A program made the position numbers and the translations under genes. DNA of 41,984 nucleotides from Nemertoderma westbladi (Eukaryota > Xenacoelomorpha > Nemertodermatida > Nemertodermatidae). This document shows, piece by piece, positions 21,288-32,981 of this stretch (the stretch's first letter is position 1; each line of letters starts with the position of its first letter). The notes under the pieces were generated by a model, which saw only the letters and a program-made list of their open reading frames with translations, made no database searches and had not been told where the DNA came from. Where the stretch lies: contig JAUCBJ010006875.1 of the NCBI GenBank assembly GCA_032718475.1, forward strand, positions 1-41,984, read 5' to 3'.

Positions 21288-21626
21288 CATTTCACTTTCC
21301 TTGACTTTGGCTAGTAATGTGAAGTAGGATAAATTACATTATAATGGTTATAAAGTAGGAAACCACATCTATTAATTATAATTATAATAGATAGCACAAT
21401 AAGAGGCAAGGAGCACAAATAAGATAAGGACCTGTGGAAGTCCGACTATAATGAAGTGGTTGCAGTGCGAGGACAGAGAGAGAAGGACACCTCGGGCAGA
21501 CCAAGATATGGTACCTATCAGTCGCAGGATCCAGACAGAAACTTCAGACGCACTGAGGCGAGAGTTCGTGGAACGGCTGTTTATTCTTACAGAGTTTATG
21601 GTGGAAACCATAAACTGTTGCTCGAG
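21288..21626. other. Unassigned spacer downstream of LINE B
   Basis: AT-rich to about 21430, then GC-richer. It probably includes the 3' part of LINE B, but no motif is recognisable. Confidence 0.35.
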
Positions 21627-22660
21627 TTATAGAATGACGGTTTCGCTGGTTCGGGCAGAAACTGATGTTGATACAGTTTTCTTCGCGTTTGAGTCTGTGT
21701 TCCCAATATTGGTCAACAACGATGATGTTTTTTCTAAAGTTTTTTCTTGCACTAGGTGAAGAACCAAGGTTGGGGAGGCCGATTTGTGAACACCAAGAAG
21801 ACGTTTTATGAAAGTATCTTTAATTTCATCGAGTTCTTTTAAATTTGAAACTGTAAGGAATTTTGCAAATACTGGAAGCGCATAGATAACAATAGGGTAT
21901 ATTTTCATTCTGAATATTTTTAGAGCAGTTTCTGTAGATACAAGTTGAATGTTTGAGAGTGATCCAATAATTCCAAATGCTTTATTTTTCTTTGAATTTA
22001 TATGTTCTGTAAAGCTGAGTGATTGTTGAAGTATAACACCGATATATTCGTATTTTGAACACATTGTGACCTACTACTAGGATCGGCATGCTGCATTGCA
22101 GCTGCATTTTGAAGAATGCTGTGCCGGCTTGTCGACAAAATTGCGCCGCCACGGCGCCACAACTCCCTATCACCCATGACATTTGCTAGATCATCCGCAT
22201 CTTTAAGGCCAGTGTCCTTTAAGATGCGTCTCAAGAAAGTCATGGGCTGTCCACCATGCTTATTCATTTCATGAGGCTGCCGAAGTACAAGATTATGCAC
22301 TGGCTGGTCCTCATGTCGAAAGCAATGTCCTGCAAAGCGGAGGCGATTTTGTTCTAGTGTCAAGTTTGGGGGAACCAATGAGACACCTCCAATATTATAT
22401 AGTGTCTGGTTGGAGATGTGTTGTTGTGACCAGTTGCCCCCGTAAGTAAAGATGTCAGAAGCGATAGTTTCCCACCTTTTCTAAATTTTACAATTTTGAT
22501 TTTCGTTAAGTTTACTTCCATTCCGTTGAGTTGCACCATATTTCCACAGTGTTAAGAGCATCTTGAATATGTTGAATTTCACTTGAGTAAAACACAAGAT
22601 CGTCTGCGAAGAAAATAAATTTAAGTAAGTCTACAAACGCAGCGTACACATGGCGTCTGT
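21627..22660 (-). mobile_element. LINE B, decayed non-LTR reverse transcriptase fragment
   Basis: A minus-strand RT from a family different from LINE A. From 22660 downward: an AFVDL motif A remnant (about 22634-22648), then FFADDLVFYSS (about 22590-22613), a TVEIWC block, a frameshift, NGMEVNLTKIKIVKFR (about 22470-22520), then the LINE A insertion (22072-22423). The frame resumes with YEYIGVILQQSLSFTEHINS (about 21990-22055) and the thumb region with YPIVIYALPVF and KRLLGVHK. Motif A runs almost straight into motif C, so the palm has an internal deletion. It is non-functional. The clade is uncertain (Jockey/I group by pattern). Confidence 0.75.
22072..22423 (-). mobile_element. LINE A copy 3, 5'-truncated insertion with target duplication
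   Basis: A 352-bp 3' end of LINE A inserted into LINE B. Target duplications TTGTGACC are at 22064-22071 and 22424-22431. The 3' end on the minus strand is GATCCTAGTAGTAG, the same (TAG)n tail as copy 1. The truncated 5' end begins at ACACATCTCCAACC. The fragment encodes the RFAGHCFRHEDQP and MGDRELWR tail. Confidence 0.88.
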
Positions 22661-22809
22661 ACTAATTATACGCTCTACAAAATAATAAACTGCACTCAAT
22701 ATCTTAGATTATTGGTACTGAAACGAAAATTTCACCACACACACGTTTAATTTGGGAAATTTTGATTACTCCTAGTACCATGCTGTACACCGTCCCAAGG
22801 ACACCGTCA
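22661..22809. other. Spacer between LINE B and the 40-bp array
   Basis: Nothing recognised. Confidence 0.3.
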
Positions 22810-25361
22810 ACAGGGGCGGGAATAAGTTATCTTGTACAACAGTTATCACCAAGGGGCGGGAATAAGTTATCTTGTACAACAGGGAGCACCAAGTGGTGGA
22901 AATAAGTTATCTTGTACAACAGTGAGCACCAAGGGGCGGGAATAAGTTATCTTGTACAACAGTGAGCACCAAGGGGCGGGAATAAGTTATCTTGTACAAC
23001 AGTGAGCACCAAGGGGCGGGAATAAGTTATCTTGTACAACAGTGAGCACCAAGGGGCGGGAATAAGTTATCTTGTACAACAGTGAGCACCAAGTGGCGGG
23101 AATAAGTTATCTTGTACAACAGGGAGCACCAAGTGGCGGAAATAAGTTATCTTGTACAACAGTGAGCACCAAGGGGCGGGAATAAGTTATCTTGTACAAC
23201 AGGGAGCACCAAGGGGCGGGAATAAGTTATCTTGTACAACAGGGAGCACCAAGGGGCGGGAATAAGTTATCTTGTACAACAGGGAGCACCAAGAGGCGGG
23301 AATAAGTTATCTTGTACAACAGTGAGCACCAAGGGGCGGGAATAAGTTATCTTGTACAACAGGGAGCACCAAGTGGCGGAAATAAGTTATCTTGTACAAC
23401 AGGGAGCACCAAGTGGCGGAAATAAGTTATCTTGTACAACAGTGAGCACCAAGGGGCGGGAATAAGTTATCTTGTACAACAGGGAGCACCAAGGGGCGGG
23501 AATAAGTTATCTTGTACAACAGGGAGCACCAAGGGGCGGGAATAAGTTATCTTGTACAACAGTGAGCACCAAGGGGCGGGAATAAGTTATCTTGTACAAT
23601 AGTGAGCACCAAGGGGCGGGAATAAGTTATCTTGTACAACAGTGAGCACCAAGGGGCGGGAATAAGTTATCTTGTACAACAGTGAGCACCAAGTGGCGGG
23701 AATAAGTTATCTTGTACAACAGGGAGCACCAAGTGGCGGAAATAAGTTATCTTGTACAACAGTGAGCACCAAGGGGCGGGAATAAGTTATCTTGTACAAC
23801 AGGGAGCACCAAGGGGCGGGAATAAGTTATCTTGTACAACAGGGAGCACCAAGTGGCGGAAATAAGTTATCTTGTACAACAGGGAGCACCAAGTGGTGGA
23901 AATAAGTTATCTTGTACAACAGTGAGCACCAAGGGGCGGGAATAAGTTATCTTGTACAACAGTGAGCACCAAGGGGCGGGAATAAGTTATCTTGTACAAC
24001 AGTGAGCACCAAGGGGCGGGAATAAGTTATCTTGTACAACAGTGAGCACCAAGGGGCGGGAATAAGTTATCTTGTACAACAGTGAGCACCAAGGGGCGGG
24101 AATAAGTTATCTTGCACAACAGTTATCACCAAGGGGCGGGAATAAGTTATCTTGCACAACAGTTATCACCAAGGGGCGGGAATAAGTTATCTTGTACAAC
24201 AGGGAGCACCAAGTGGCGGGAATAAGTTATCTTGTACAACAGTGAGCACCAAGGGGCGGGAATAAGTTATCTTGTACAACAGGGAGCACCAAGGGGCGGG
24301 AATAAGTTATCTTGTACAACAGTGAGCACCAAGGGGCGGGAATAAGTTATCTTGTACAATAGTGAGCACCAAGGGGCGGGAATAAGTTATCTTGTACAAC
24401 AGTGAGCACCAAGGGGCGGGAATAAGTTATCTTGTACAACAGTGAGCACCAAGTGGCGGGAATAAGTTATCTTGTACAACAGGGAGCACCAAGTGGCGGA
24501 AATAAGTTATCTTGTACAACAGTGAGCACCAAGGGGCGGGAATAAGTTATCTTGTACAACAGGGAGCACCAAGGGGCGGGAATAAGTTATCTTGTACAAC
24601 AGGGAGCACCAAGTGGCGGAAATAAGTTATCTTGTACAACAGGGAGCACCAAGTGGTGGAAATAAGTTATCTTGTACAACAGTGAGCACCAAGGGGCGGG
24701 AATAAGTTATCTTGTACAACAGTGAGCACCAAGGGGCGGGAATAAGTTATCTTGTACAACAGTGAGCGCCAAGGGGCGGGAATAAGTTATCTTGTACAAC
24801 AGTGAGCACCAAGGGGCGGGAATAAGTTATCTTGTACAACAGTGAGCACCAAGGGGCGGGAATAAGTTATCTTGCACAACAGTTATCACCAAGGGGCGGG
24901 AATAAGTTATCTTGCACAACAGTTATCACCAAGGGGCGGGAATAAGTTATCTTGTACAACAGGGAGCACCAAGTGGCGGGAATAAGTTATCTTGTACAAC
25001 AGTGAGCACCAAGGGGCGGGAATAAGTTATCTTGTACAACAGTGAGCACCAAGGGGCGGGAATAAGTTATCTTGCACAACAGTGAGCACCAAGGGGCGGG
25101 AATAAGTTATCTTGTACAACAGTGAGCACCAAGGGGCGGGAATAAGTTATCTTGCACAACAGTGAGCACCAAGGGGCGGGAATAAGTTATCTTGTACAAC
25201 AGTGAGCACCCAGGGGCGGGAATAAGTTATCTTGTACAACAGTGAGCACCAAGGGGCGGGAATAAGTTATCTTGTACAGCAGTGAGCACCAAGGGGCGGG
25301 AATAAGTTATCTTGTACAGCAGTGAGCACCAAGGGGCGGGAATAAGTTATCTTGTACAACA
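22810..25361. repeat. 40-bp minisatellite, about 64 copies, with 760-bp higher-order duplication
   Basis: The unit contains AAGGGGCGGGAATAAGTTAT and CTTGTACAACAGTGAGCACC. Variants are GTGAGC/GGGAGC/GTTATC, GGGGCGGG/GTGGCGGA and TACAAC/CACAAC/TACAAT. Rare variants recur at an offset of 760 bp (19 units): TACAAT at about 23600 and 24360, and the CACAAC-AGTTATC pair at about 24115/24155 and 24875/24915. A 19-unit block was therefore duplicated as a whole. Every frame is closed. Confidence 0.97.
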
Positions 25362-26127
25362 GTACGAATTATAAAGTGATTACATCATGTCGCTCAGAAT
25401 TAGTAACGGTTTCATTTCAGTCTTCACTACGACAATGAAAGACAACAACATTCCGGTGTAGGAATCTAAACTTTGGTACTCAAACTATATCTGCACGAGT
25501 TGCTAACTATATATGACACGTGGACCTTTCCTACTGGTTTGCCTCGTGTTACTACTAGTGGATGTTATTATTACAGCAGGAAGGTATTGCGTCGGACATA
25601 TATATGGTAAAGATTCTCATTCTGCTTCGAACAAACTTTACAGTGGAGTGGACTACTTAAGTGTTTCATAATTATCTGGAGTGGATAGAATAGAGAAGAA
25701 AGATCTTTTTACAAGTGACCCACTGAGAATCAATAATTAATAAAATTAATTAATTAATATTTCCAGCAATATTTCGGCTACAAGCCTTTTAATAGCTGTA
25801 GGGTAAATGGTTTACAACATAAAATATAACATTATACAGCAAAAGCAGAAAATAGTACGTACTACTGCTGAGACCGGTACCGGTGATAGTCTTAGGCTAC
25901 ATAATGGGGGAGGGGGGGGGGGGGGGGGGCACTTAACATTCTGTATAAATTATTCACATCGCCATGATTCAACGAAGAGATTACTGAAACCGAAGAAGCA
26001 GCTAATTCAGCACCAAACAAGAAGTCATGTGGACCAGATAGAATATGTAACGAACATATAAAGATGTCCCTCCCATTAATCCTTCCTATTCTTGTAGGTT
26101 TATATAATGTGTGCCGTGTGAGAGGGT
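25362..26127. other. Unassigned spacer with poly-G tract
   Basis: Contains GGGGGAGGGG... (5 G at 25906-25910, 18 G at 25912-25929). The flanking sequence is AT-rich with no exon or TE motif recognised. Confidence 0.4.
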
Positions 26128-26963
26128 GTAGTCCATGTGAGTGCTCGACTAACTAACGCTATTTACTCTCACAGTAGTCCGTGTGAGAGCTCGACTAACT
26201 AACGCTATTTACTCTCACAGTAGTCCGTGTGAGTGCTCGACTAACTAACGCTATTTACTCTCACAGTAGTCCGTGTGAGAGCTCGATTAACTAACGCTAT
26301 TTGTTCTCACAGTTGTCCGTGTGAGTGCTCGACTAACTAACGCTATTTACTCTCACAGTAGTCCGTGTGAGTGCTCGACTAACTAACGATATTTACTCTC
26401 ACAGTAGTCCGTGTGAGTGCTCGACTAACTAACGCTATTTACTCTCACAGTAGTCCGTGTGAGTGCTCGACTAACTAACGCTATTTACTCTCACAGTAGT
26501 CCGTGTGGGTGCTCGACTAACTAACGCTATTTACTCTCACAGTAGTCCGTGTGAGTGCTCCACTAACTAAGGCTATTTACTCTCACAGTAGTCCGTGTGA
26601 GTGCTCGACTAACTAACGCTATTTACTCTCACAGTAGTCCGTGTGAGTGCTCGACTAACTAACGCTATTTACTCTCACAGTAGTCCGTGTGAGTGCTCGA
26701 CTAACTAACGCTATTTACTCTCACAGTAGTCCGTGTGAGTGCTCCACTAACTAACGCTATTTACTCTCACAGTAGTCCGTGTGAGTGCTCGACTAACTAA
26801 CGCTATTTACTCTCACAGTAGTCCGTGTGAGTGCTCCACTAACTAACGCTATTTACTCTCACAGTAGTCCCTGTGAGGGCTCAACTAACTAACGATATTT
26901 ACTCTCACAGTAGTCCGTGTGAGTGCTCCACTAACTAACGCTATTTACTCTCACAGTAGTCCT
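26128..26963. repeat. 46-bp minisatellite, about 18 copies, with splice-signal-like units
   Basis: The unit reads TAGTCCGTGTGAGTGCTCGA, CTAACTAACG, CTATTTACTCTCACAG. Variants: GTGAGT/GTGAGA, CTCGACT/CTCCACT, and CGCTATT/CGATATT. Each unit contains, in order, GTGAGT, CTAACTAAC and a pyrimidine-rich stretch ending CACAG, the layout of a 38-nt intron. GTGTGAG and CTCACA at the two ends of the 38 nt are also complementary and could pair as a hairpin. Confidence 0.95.
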
Positions 26964-27648
26964 ACTAATATTATATAAAATGTAGACTGCACATATAAAT
27001 TTTATTCTAATATAATAAATTGTACATTTTTGCATTGCGTAGTTATGATATATTGAGAAATAAAAATAAAGTTTATTTGATTTCATTTTGTTTATTTAGA
27101 ACAATTCGATGATGTCTACAGACATAATCCATGTAAGTACAGTGCATACTTTGTTCCCAGGTAACTGGTGTACGTGAATAATAATAATAATAATAATGTA
27201 TGAACGCATTTATACAATTACTGTACAAATTGGGCATAACTCACATTACCTCTATTAAAACTCTAGGGACACGCGCGCCGAACACTAGATCAAGATCATG
27301 AGATAATGATTAGCTGCCCGTTGAAATAGCATCCATTACCGTGGTAATTGTGACAAACAAGTCACTTTGTCGTCATAGAGAGTGAAGGATTCCCAATCCA
27401 ACATCTATAGGGTAACACTATATGTGGAGCTTATGGCCTGGTCTTCTCTAACTCCGTTCAAACTACACGGTAACGCTAATTGCGCGTGAACAATACGCGC
27501 CACACGCTCCAATATTGCCCAGAGAAACATATCCTTTTGTCACCAACAGCCTAAATTCAGTAAACATGTCCACTTGTCTCCAATGTCATATCATCTGTAT
27601 AGGAGATGATTCTACGTGTATTAATGACGTTAAAGCCGCACCAACGTG
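26964..27648. other. Unassigned spacer
   Basis: Contains AATAAAAATAAAG at about 27058-27071 and (AAT)n at about 27178-27197. No gene recognised. Confidence 0.4.
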
Positions 27649-28611
27649 GACCCTGGGGTTCTCATTTGCGATTGTATATGGGCTTCCGCACTCCCACTTG
27701 GCTACACGGACCCTGGGGTTCGGTTGTATATGGGCTTCCGAACTCCCACTTGGGTACATGGACCCTGGGGTTCGGTTGTATATGGGCTTCCGCACTCCCA
27801 CTTGGGTACATGGACCCTGGGGTTCGGTTGTATATGGGCTTCCGCACTCCCACTTGGGTACATGGACCCTGGGGTTCGGTTGTATATGGGCTTCCGCACT
27901 CCCACTTGGGTACATGGACCCTGGGGTTCGGTTGTATATGGGCTTCCGCACTCCCACTTGGGTACATGGACCCTGGGGTTCGGTTGTATATGGGCTTCCG
28001 CACTCCCACTTGGGTACATGGACCCTGGGGTTCGGTTGTATATGGGCTTCCGCACTCCCACTTGGGTACATGGACCCTGGGGTTCGGTTGTATATGGGCT
28101 TCCGCACTCCCACTTGGGTACATGGACCCTGGGGTTCGGTTGTATATGGGCTTCCGCACTCCCACTTGGGTACATGGACCCTGGGGTTCGGTTGTATATG
28201 GGCTTCCGCACTCCCACTTGGGTACATGGACCCTGGGGTTCGGTTGTATATGGGCTTCCGCACTCCCACTTGGGTACATGGACCCTGGGGTTCGGTTGTA
28301 TATGGGCTTCCGCACTCCCACTTGGGTACATGGACCCTGGGGTTCGGTTGTATATGGGCTTCCGCACTCCCACTTGGGTACATGGACCCTGGGGTTCGGT
28401 TGTATATGGGTTTCCGCACTCCCACTTGGGTACATGGACCCTGGGGTTCGGTTGTATATGGGCTTCCGCACTCCCACTTGGGTACATGGACCCCGGGGTT
28501 CGGTTGTATATGGGCTTCCGCACTCCCACTTGGATGGACCCTGGGGTTCGGTTGTATATGGGCTTCCGCACTCCCACTTGGGTACATGGACCCTGGGGTT
28601 CGGTTGTATAT
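27649..28611. repeat. 52-bp minisatellite, about 18.5 copies
   Basis: The unit contains TATATGGGCTTCCGCACTCC, CACTTGGGTACATGGACCCT and GGGGTTCGGTTG. It is highly homogeneous, with a 7-nt deletion near 28535. Long artefactual frames open on both strands. It ends about 115 bp before the ORF1 start codon of the LINE. Confidence 0.97.
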
Positions 28612-28725
28612 GCTTTGGCACATCTGTCACATAATCATTAATAATCATTAATATATTAAATCAGTACAGCAGTAGCCTGACTGCAGGATAGCAGGTACCG
28701 TAAGCATATATTGGAATAAGTGTAT

Positions 28726-29673
28726 ATGGCACATTCGAACATTTCTATCAACGAATACAAAGGATTGTCAAAGGCCGAACAGCGTAAAATTCAGAAGTCG
28801 GTACGGAAGGAGGAATTAGTAAGGTTGCTGGACGAAAGTATAGCAATATCATTCAGTTCGGGTTCCGATTCTGAGGTTTCTCAGTCTGATCGTCCACCGG
28901 CGACCGGAGCAAGATCTCAGTCCAAGGCCCCTAAAGCCGGCGCGACATTGGAACAAATTTCGAGTTTGTTAGACGTTAAACTGAACAAGCTTAAGTCCGA
29001 TATTAAGTCCGAAGTTAAAGCCGATCTGAAGCGGGAAATCGACCAGCAGGTCGAGGTGTCTGTTAGTAAGCATTGCGACAGTCGGTTGAAGTGTTATTCA
29101 AAGGATATAGAATATCTCAGGAAGGCAGTAAAGCGCAACGAGTCCAGTATTTCTAACATTGAGCGGGATAATCGGGACAGGCGAATTATAATCGCAGGTC
29201 TACCAGAAGGGGATTTCAGTTTGCCTACGGGCTCTGTGGTGGCATTAATTAATCTGAGAGACAAGGTAAGCGCAGTATTTGAGCAGTTAAAAGTTCCAAG
29301 CGACGCAACAGGAAGGGAATCTGTGTTTAATCCTACAGTTTGTAAACGGTTGGGTAAGCAGGTTCAGGTAGAGGGCTCCACTTCTCCCCGGATTGTTCTG
29401 GTAGAATTTAGTCATTCTTCTGCTAAATACGAAGTTCTAAATCGAGCTGTGGCTCTTCGCTCTTTGCGCCCAGATTTTTCGATATTTATTTCGGCGGACT
29501 TGTCTGACACGGAGAGGCGTGAGAAACGACGTTTACTAGCTAAGCGGGATTCTCTACGTGAAGACCAACCGGATCGGAAGGATATTTACATTAAGTGGCC
29601 GTCGTTATACGTCGGATCAGACATTGTTGATCAGGTGAACACCGGTACCGGTAGTAGCAACGCTGTTATATGA
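28726..29673 (+). CDS. LINE ORF1 protein (315 aa)
   Basis: ORF1-type nucleic-acid chaperone of a non-LTR retrotransposon, expected to bind element RNA. From ATG 28726: an N-terminal KAEQRKIQKSVRKEELVRLL helix, a Ser/Pro-rich linker (about 40-70), a charged coiled-coil-like segment (about 75-150), then NRDRRIIIAGLPEG (about 149-162). The latter is the start of an RRM-like fold seen in many ORF1p. A conserved-looking basic C-terminal block follows (ERREKRRLLAKRD, about 263-275). The frame is intact. The start codon lies about 110 bp past the 52-bp array, so the 5' UTR is short or the array is part of it. The stop TGA overlaps a downstream ATG as ATGA. Confidence 0.78.
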   Translation: MAHSNISINEYKGLSKAEQRKIQKSVRKEELVRLLDESIAISFSSGSDSEVSQSDRPPATGARSQSKAPKAGATLEQISSLLDVKLNKLKSDIKSEVKADLKREIDQQVEVSVSKHCDSRLKCYSKDIEYLRKAVKRNESSISNIERDNRDRRIIIAGLPEGDFSLPTGSVVALINLRDKVSAVFEQLKVPSDATGRESVFNPTVCKRLGKQVQVEGSTSPRIVLVEFSHSSAKYEVLNRAVALRSLRPDFSIFISADLSDTERREKRRLLAKRDSLREDQPDRKDIYIKWPSLYVGSDIVDQVNTGTGSSNAVI

Positions 29674-29915
29674 TGGGTTTGCATTTGTTGGTTTTGTTGG
29701 TTTCTTTTATGGTTACTGTTTCTCGAGTTACAGTTATCCCGGATATCAGTGTTATTAATGGATCGGGGTTCGCTAGTTTACATTCTTTAAGTCCTGCAGC
29801 AGGTGCTGCAGGCTGTGGTTGGCTAGGGCCTTTGGCTGGTAGCGATCGGCGTACTGGTACATTCAGCTTAGGCTATAGTCATGGTCGCATTTACAGTTGC
29901 TTATCAGGGTACTGA
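29670..29915 (+). CDS. Short frame overlapping the ORF1 stop, possible ORF2 N-terminus
   Basis: Eighty-one codons starting at ATG 29670, which shares bases with the ORF1 TGA (ATGA). Such overlaps serve termination-reinitiation in two-ORF LINEs. The N-terminus is hydrophobic and the rest low complexity (AAGAAG). The endonuclease frame opens at ATG 29881 in another phase, just after an in-frame TAG at 29869-29871. This could be the true ORF2 start displaced by a 1-nt change, or a chance frame. Confidence 0.35.
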   Translation: MMGLHLLVLLVSFMVTVSRVTVIPDISVINGSGFASLHSLSPAAGAAGCGWLGPLAGSDRRTGTFSLGYSHGRIYSCLSGY

Positions 29916-32900
29916 TGACATCAGTCATGGCCATGGCTATGAGCTAAGTAATGGAAACAGGTCTACAAGGTCGCAACTGCTTTCATCCCTGCAAGGAATA
30001 CATTGTACACAAGAAAACCAAAGCAGGTCCAGCAATAATTTTCGTTGCCAAAAGAAGGTCTGTGTATTGAATGCACGTAGTATTAAAGCATATAATCGGA
30101 GGTTTAACAAGTTATTGGAGTTTCATCAGTTTGTTGCTGATCAACATATCGACATGATTGCAGTTACGGAATCTTGGTTGAATTCTAATATTAAAGATGA
30201 AGAAATTATACCAAATAAGGAGTGGTGCATATATCGTAAGGATAGAGATGATAAAGTTGGTGGGGGGGTGTTCCTTATGTTGAGGAACAATTTTACCAGC
30301 CTACACAGAAAGGATCTGGAGTTTGGATGCTCTGAAATTATGGTGGTGGAGTTACGCCCTGTGGGTGGAGAAAGGGCTGCTATGGTGGTGGGTTACAATC
30401 CGCCAATCGATTCTCGTTTCCCGGCTGAGTCTCGTGCTGCTAGGTCAACCTTTATATGCGATCTACGATTGGTTTTGCAGCGTTGCTCAAATGCAAAGCT
30501 CAATCAGGTTTACTTGTTTGGTGACTTTAATCTGCATGAGGGTATTGAGTGGGGCTCACAAACGGCGAAAACTCTTGGTTCTGATGAAAGCAACTTTTGT
30601 GAGCTGTTGAACGACTTCTGTTTGCAACAGCTGGTAGATACACCGACGCACATTAGTGGGAACATTTTGGATTTGGTGTGCACTAATTATTGTGAGCGTT
30701 TGAGTGATCTTTATGTTATAGAGCATGGTTTTAGCTCTGACCACTTTCCAGTAGTTTTTCGGTTGGGGTTCTTGGCTCCAACCGGGAAGAGGTTGAAGAA
30801 GTTTGTTTATAATTTTAAAAAAACAAATTTTGATGAACTTAAACAGTTTTACTCACGAAATCTAGACCCCGAGTACTTTGAGGCGAATCTATCACAGGGC
30901 TCAAAGTCTGATGTTAATTATGTTCTAGAATGCTGGATGTCCATTCTTCAGAATGGGATCCAACAGTTTGTGCCTAAATCGCTTATTAAAAATTCTGGTC
31001 GGCCAAAATGGTTAGACAAGGATAGTACACACTTGTCTAACCGTGTTAACACGGCCCGTAAGAGGGCAGTTGTATCTGGCTCCATTCAACACTGGGCCAA
31101 ATACAAGCATCTACGCAATAATTTACGTTCTCTTGCTCGTGCAAAGTATAATGCGTACATAGAGGATTTGGGTAACTCTATTGACTCTAACCCAAGGTTG
31201 TTTTGGAACTTTTATCATTCTAAGACAAAATCTAGTGCTTCACCAGCTGTTATAAAGCACAGGGATGGAGTACTTACATCTGATTACGATATTGCTTGTA
31301 AATTCAATGACACGTTTTTCTCAAATTTTAGTGAACCATTGTCCGCATCTGTGCTACCATACATTTTTAGTTGGCGGAATTGTAATCTGGAAAGCACATG
31401 CTTTTCTCCACAACATGTGCTCAAGATTTTACGATCTTTAAATAGCAACAAGGCTGCAGGCTTTGATGCAATTCCACCCATTGTTCTAATTCAGTGTGCA
31501 GGTGAATTAAGTGAGTCATTGTGCAATATATTCAATTTGTCACTGGCGACAGGTATTTTTCCTGAGGCTTGGAAGAGTGCAGTGGTTATTCCCGTATATA
31601 AGAAGCTAGAGCGTAATATTGCTGACAACTATAGGCCAGTGTCTTTGTTGTCAGTTATATCTAAAGTATATGAACGATGTTTATGCGATCACATCATATA
31701 TCAGATTAAACCACTGTTCTCTCTTAGTCAACATGGTTTCTGTGCTGGTCGCTCAACAGTGACCCAGCTCATTGGTGCATATCATACTATTGGTAAGATT
31801 TTAGATAATGGTGGGCAGGTACATGTGCTGTACTTGGATTTTTCCAAGGCATTTGATAGTGTACCTCATACTTATTGATTCATAAGCTAAAAAGCTTTGG
31901 TTTTAGTGGTGCAATACTGAAATTGATGGAATCATATTTATCAAACCGTAGGCAATGTGTGTCACACAATGGCTCAGTTTCCTATTGGCTAGATGTGCGG
32001 TCAGGGGTCCCACAGGGGTCCTTGTTGGGGCCCATTTTGTTCAGTATGTATATCAATGACATGCCGCGTGTGGCAGAAAGAGACCACACGGTTTCTCTTT
32101 ATGCTGATGACTCTAAGCTTTTCTCTGAAATAAAATCTGTTACAGACTGCTGGGACCTACAAGGCAGCTTAGATAAATTACTTGTTTGGAGCGAGACATG
32201 GGGTATGAGTTTTAACACTAAGAAATGCAAGGTGCTAACTATAACTAGGAAGAAATTCCCAAATTTATATTTTTATAATTTGAGGGGCCACCCACTGGGT
32301 CGTGTAACTAGTTTCACCGATCTAGGTTTGAAAATCACTGGGAACCTAGATTGGTCAGCGCACATTGATGACGTTGTTGGTAGGACAAATAAAACTTGGT
32401 TTATGATAAGGAGAGTGTGTGATAGTTCACATGGTGAACTAATGAAAAAGTTATTTGTTTCGTTGTGCCGTAGTAAATTGGAGTACGCCAGTCCAGTGTG
32501 GGACACACACATCAAACATAACCGCCTTCGACTGGAAGGGGTTCAGCGACGTGTAACTCGCAGCCTTTGTGGGTATCAGCATGATCTCTCATACAGCGAG
32601 AGGTTAGGCAATTTAAATCTAACTCCAATTTGCTATCGGAAAGAGATCTTAGATCTCCTATTTTATCATGGTGTTGTCTATAATCGCTTTGACGTTGCAC
32701 TACCTGCTATTAGAGAACGTAGCTGGGACGTGGATCCTAGAATATTCGGTAATCTTTGCCATACTGAAACGTTTTATGCTTCTTTCTGTAACCGGATTGG
32801 GAAGGAGTGGAATAATCTACCTCTTGCAATCCGGAAAATCAAGAAGCTTTCAGTATTTAAACGTCAACTGTTTTTGCATTACAGTCGAGTAAGGATGCCC

Positions 32901-32981
32901 ATATTTGACTGCGATAACCCATGTACATACATGACATGTTGTCACTGTTCACGTTGTCGGGAGTTTAACAGTTGTTTATAA
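29881..32981 (+). pseudogene. LINE ORF2 endonuclease/reverse transcriptase, frameshifted
   Basis: Segment 1 (29881-31878, 665 codons): endonuclease signatures LNARSI (residues 63-68), TESWL (96-100), GGGV (127-130), GDFN (214-217) and SSDH (285-288), all catalytic positions present. RT follows with GFDAIPP (527-533), YRPVSLLSVISK (584-595), QHGFCAGRST (617-626) and motif A LDFSKAFD (652-659). The frame stops at VPHTY. Segment 2 (31875-32981, 368 codons) continues with IHKLKSFGFSG, SGVPQGSLLGPILF (43-56), catalytic YADD (76-79) and a Cys-rich tail (CHCSRC). The break fits loss of one T near 31869, since restoring phase there aligns the standard order A-B-C. Everything else is intact, which suggests recent death. 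Confidence 0.88.

Noticed and set aside
22810-26963. CRISPR-like arrays
   Set aside because: Units are directly abutting tandem repeats without unique spacers, in an animal genome.
27515-28651. Open frames of up to 378 codons over the 52-bp array
   Set aside because: Several frames on both strands are open at once in a homogeneous minisatellite.
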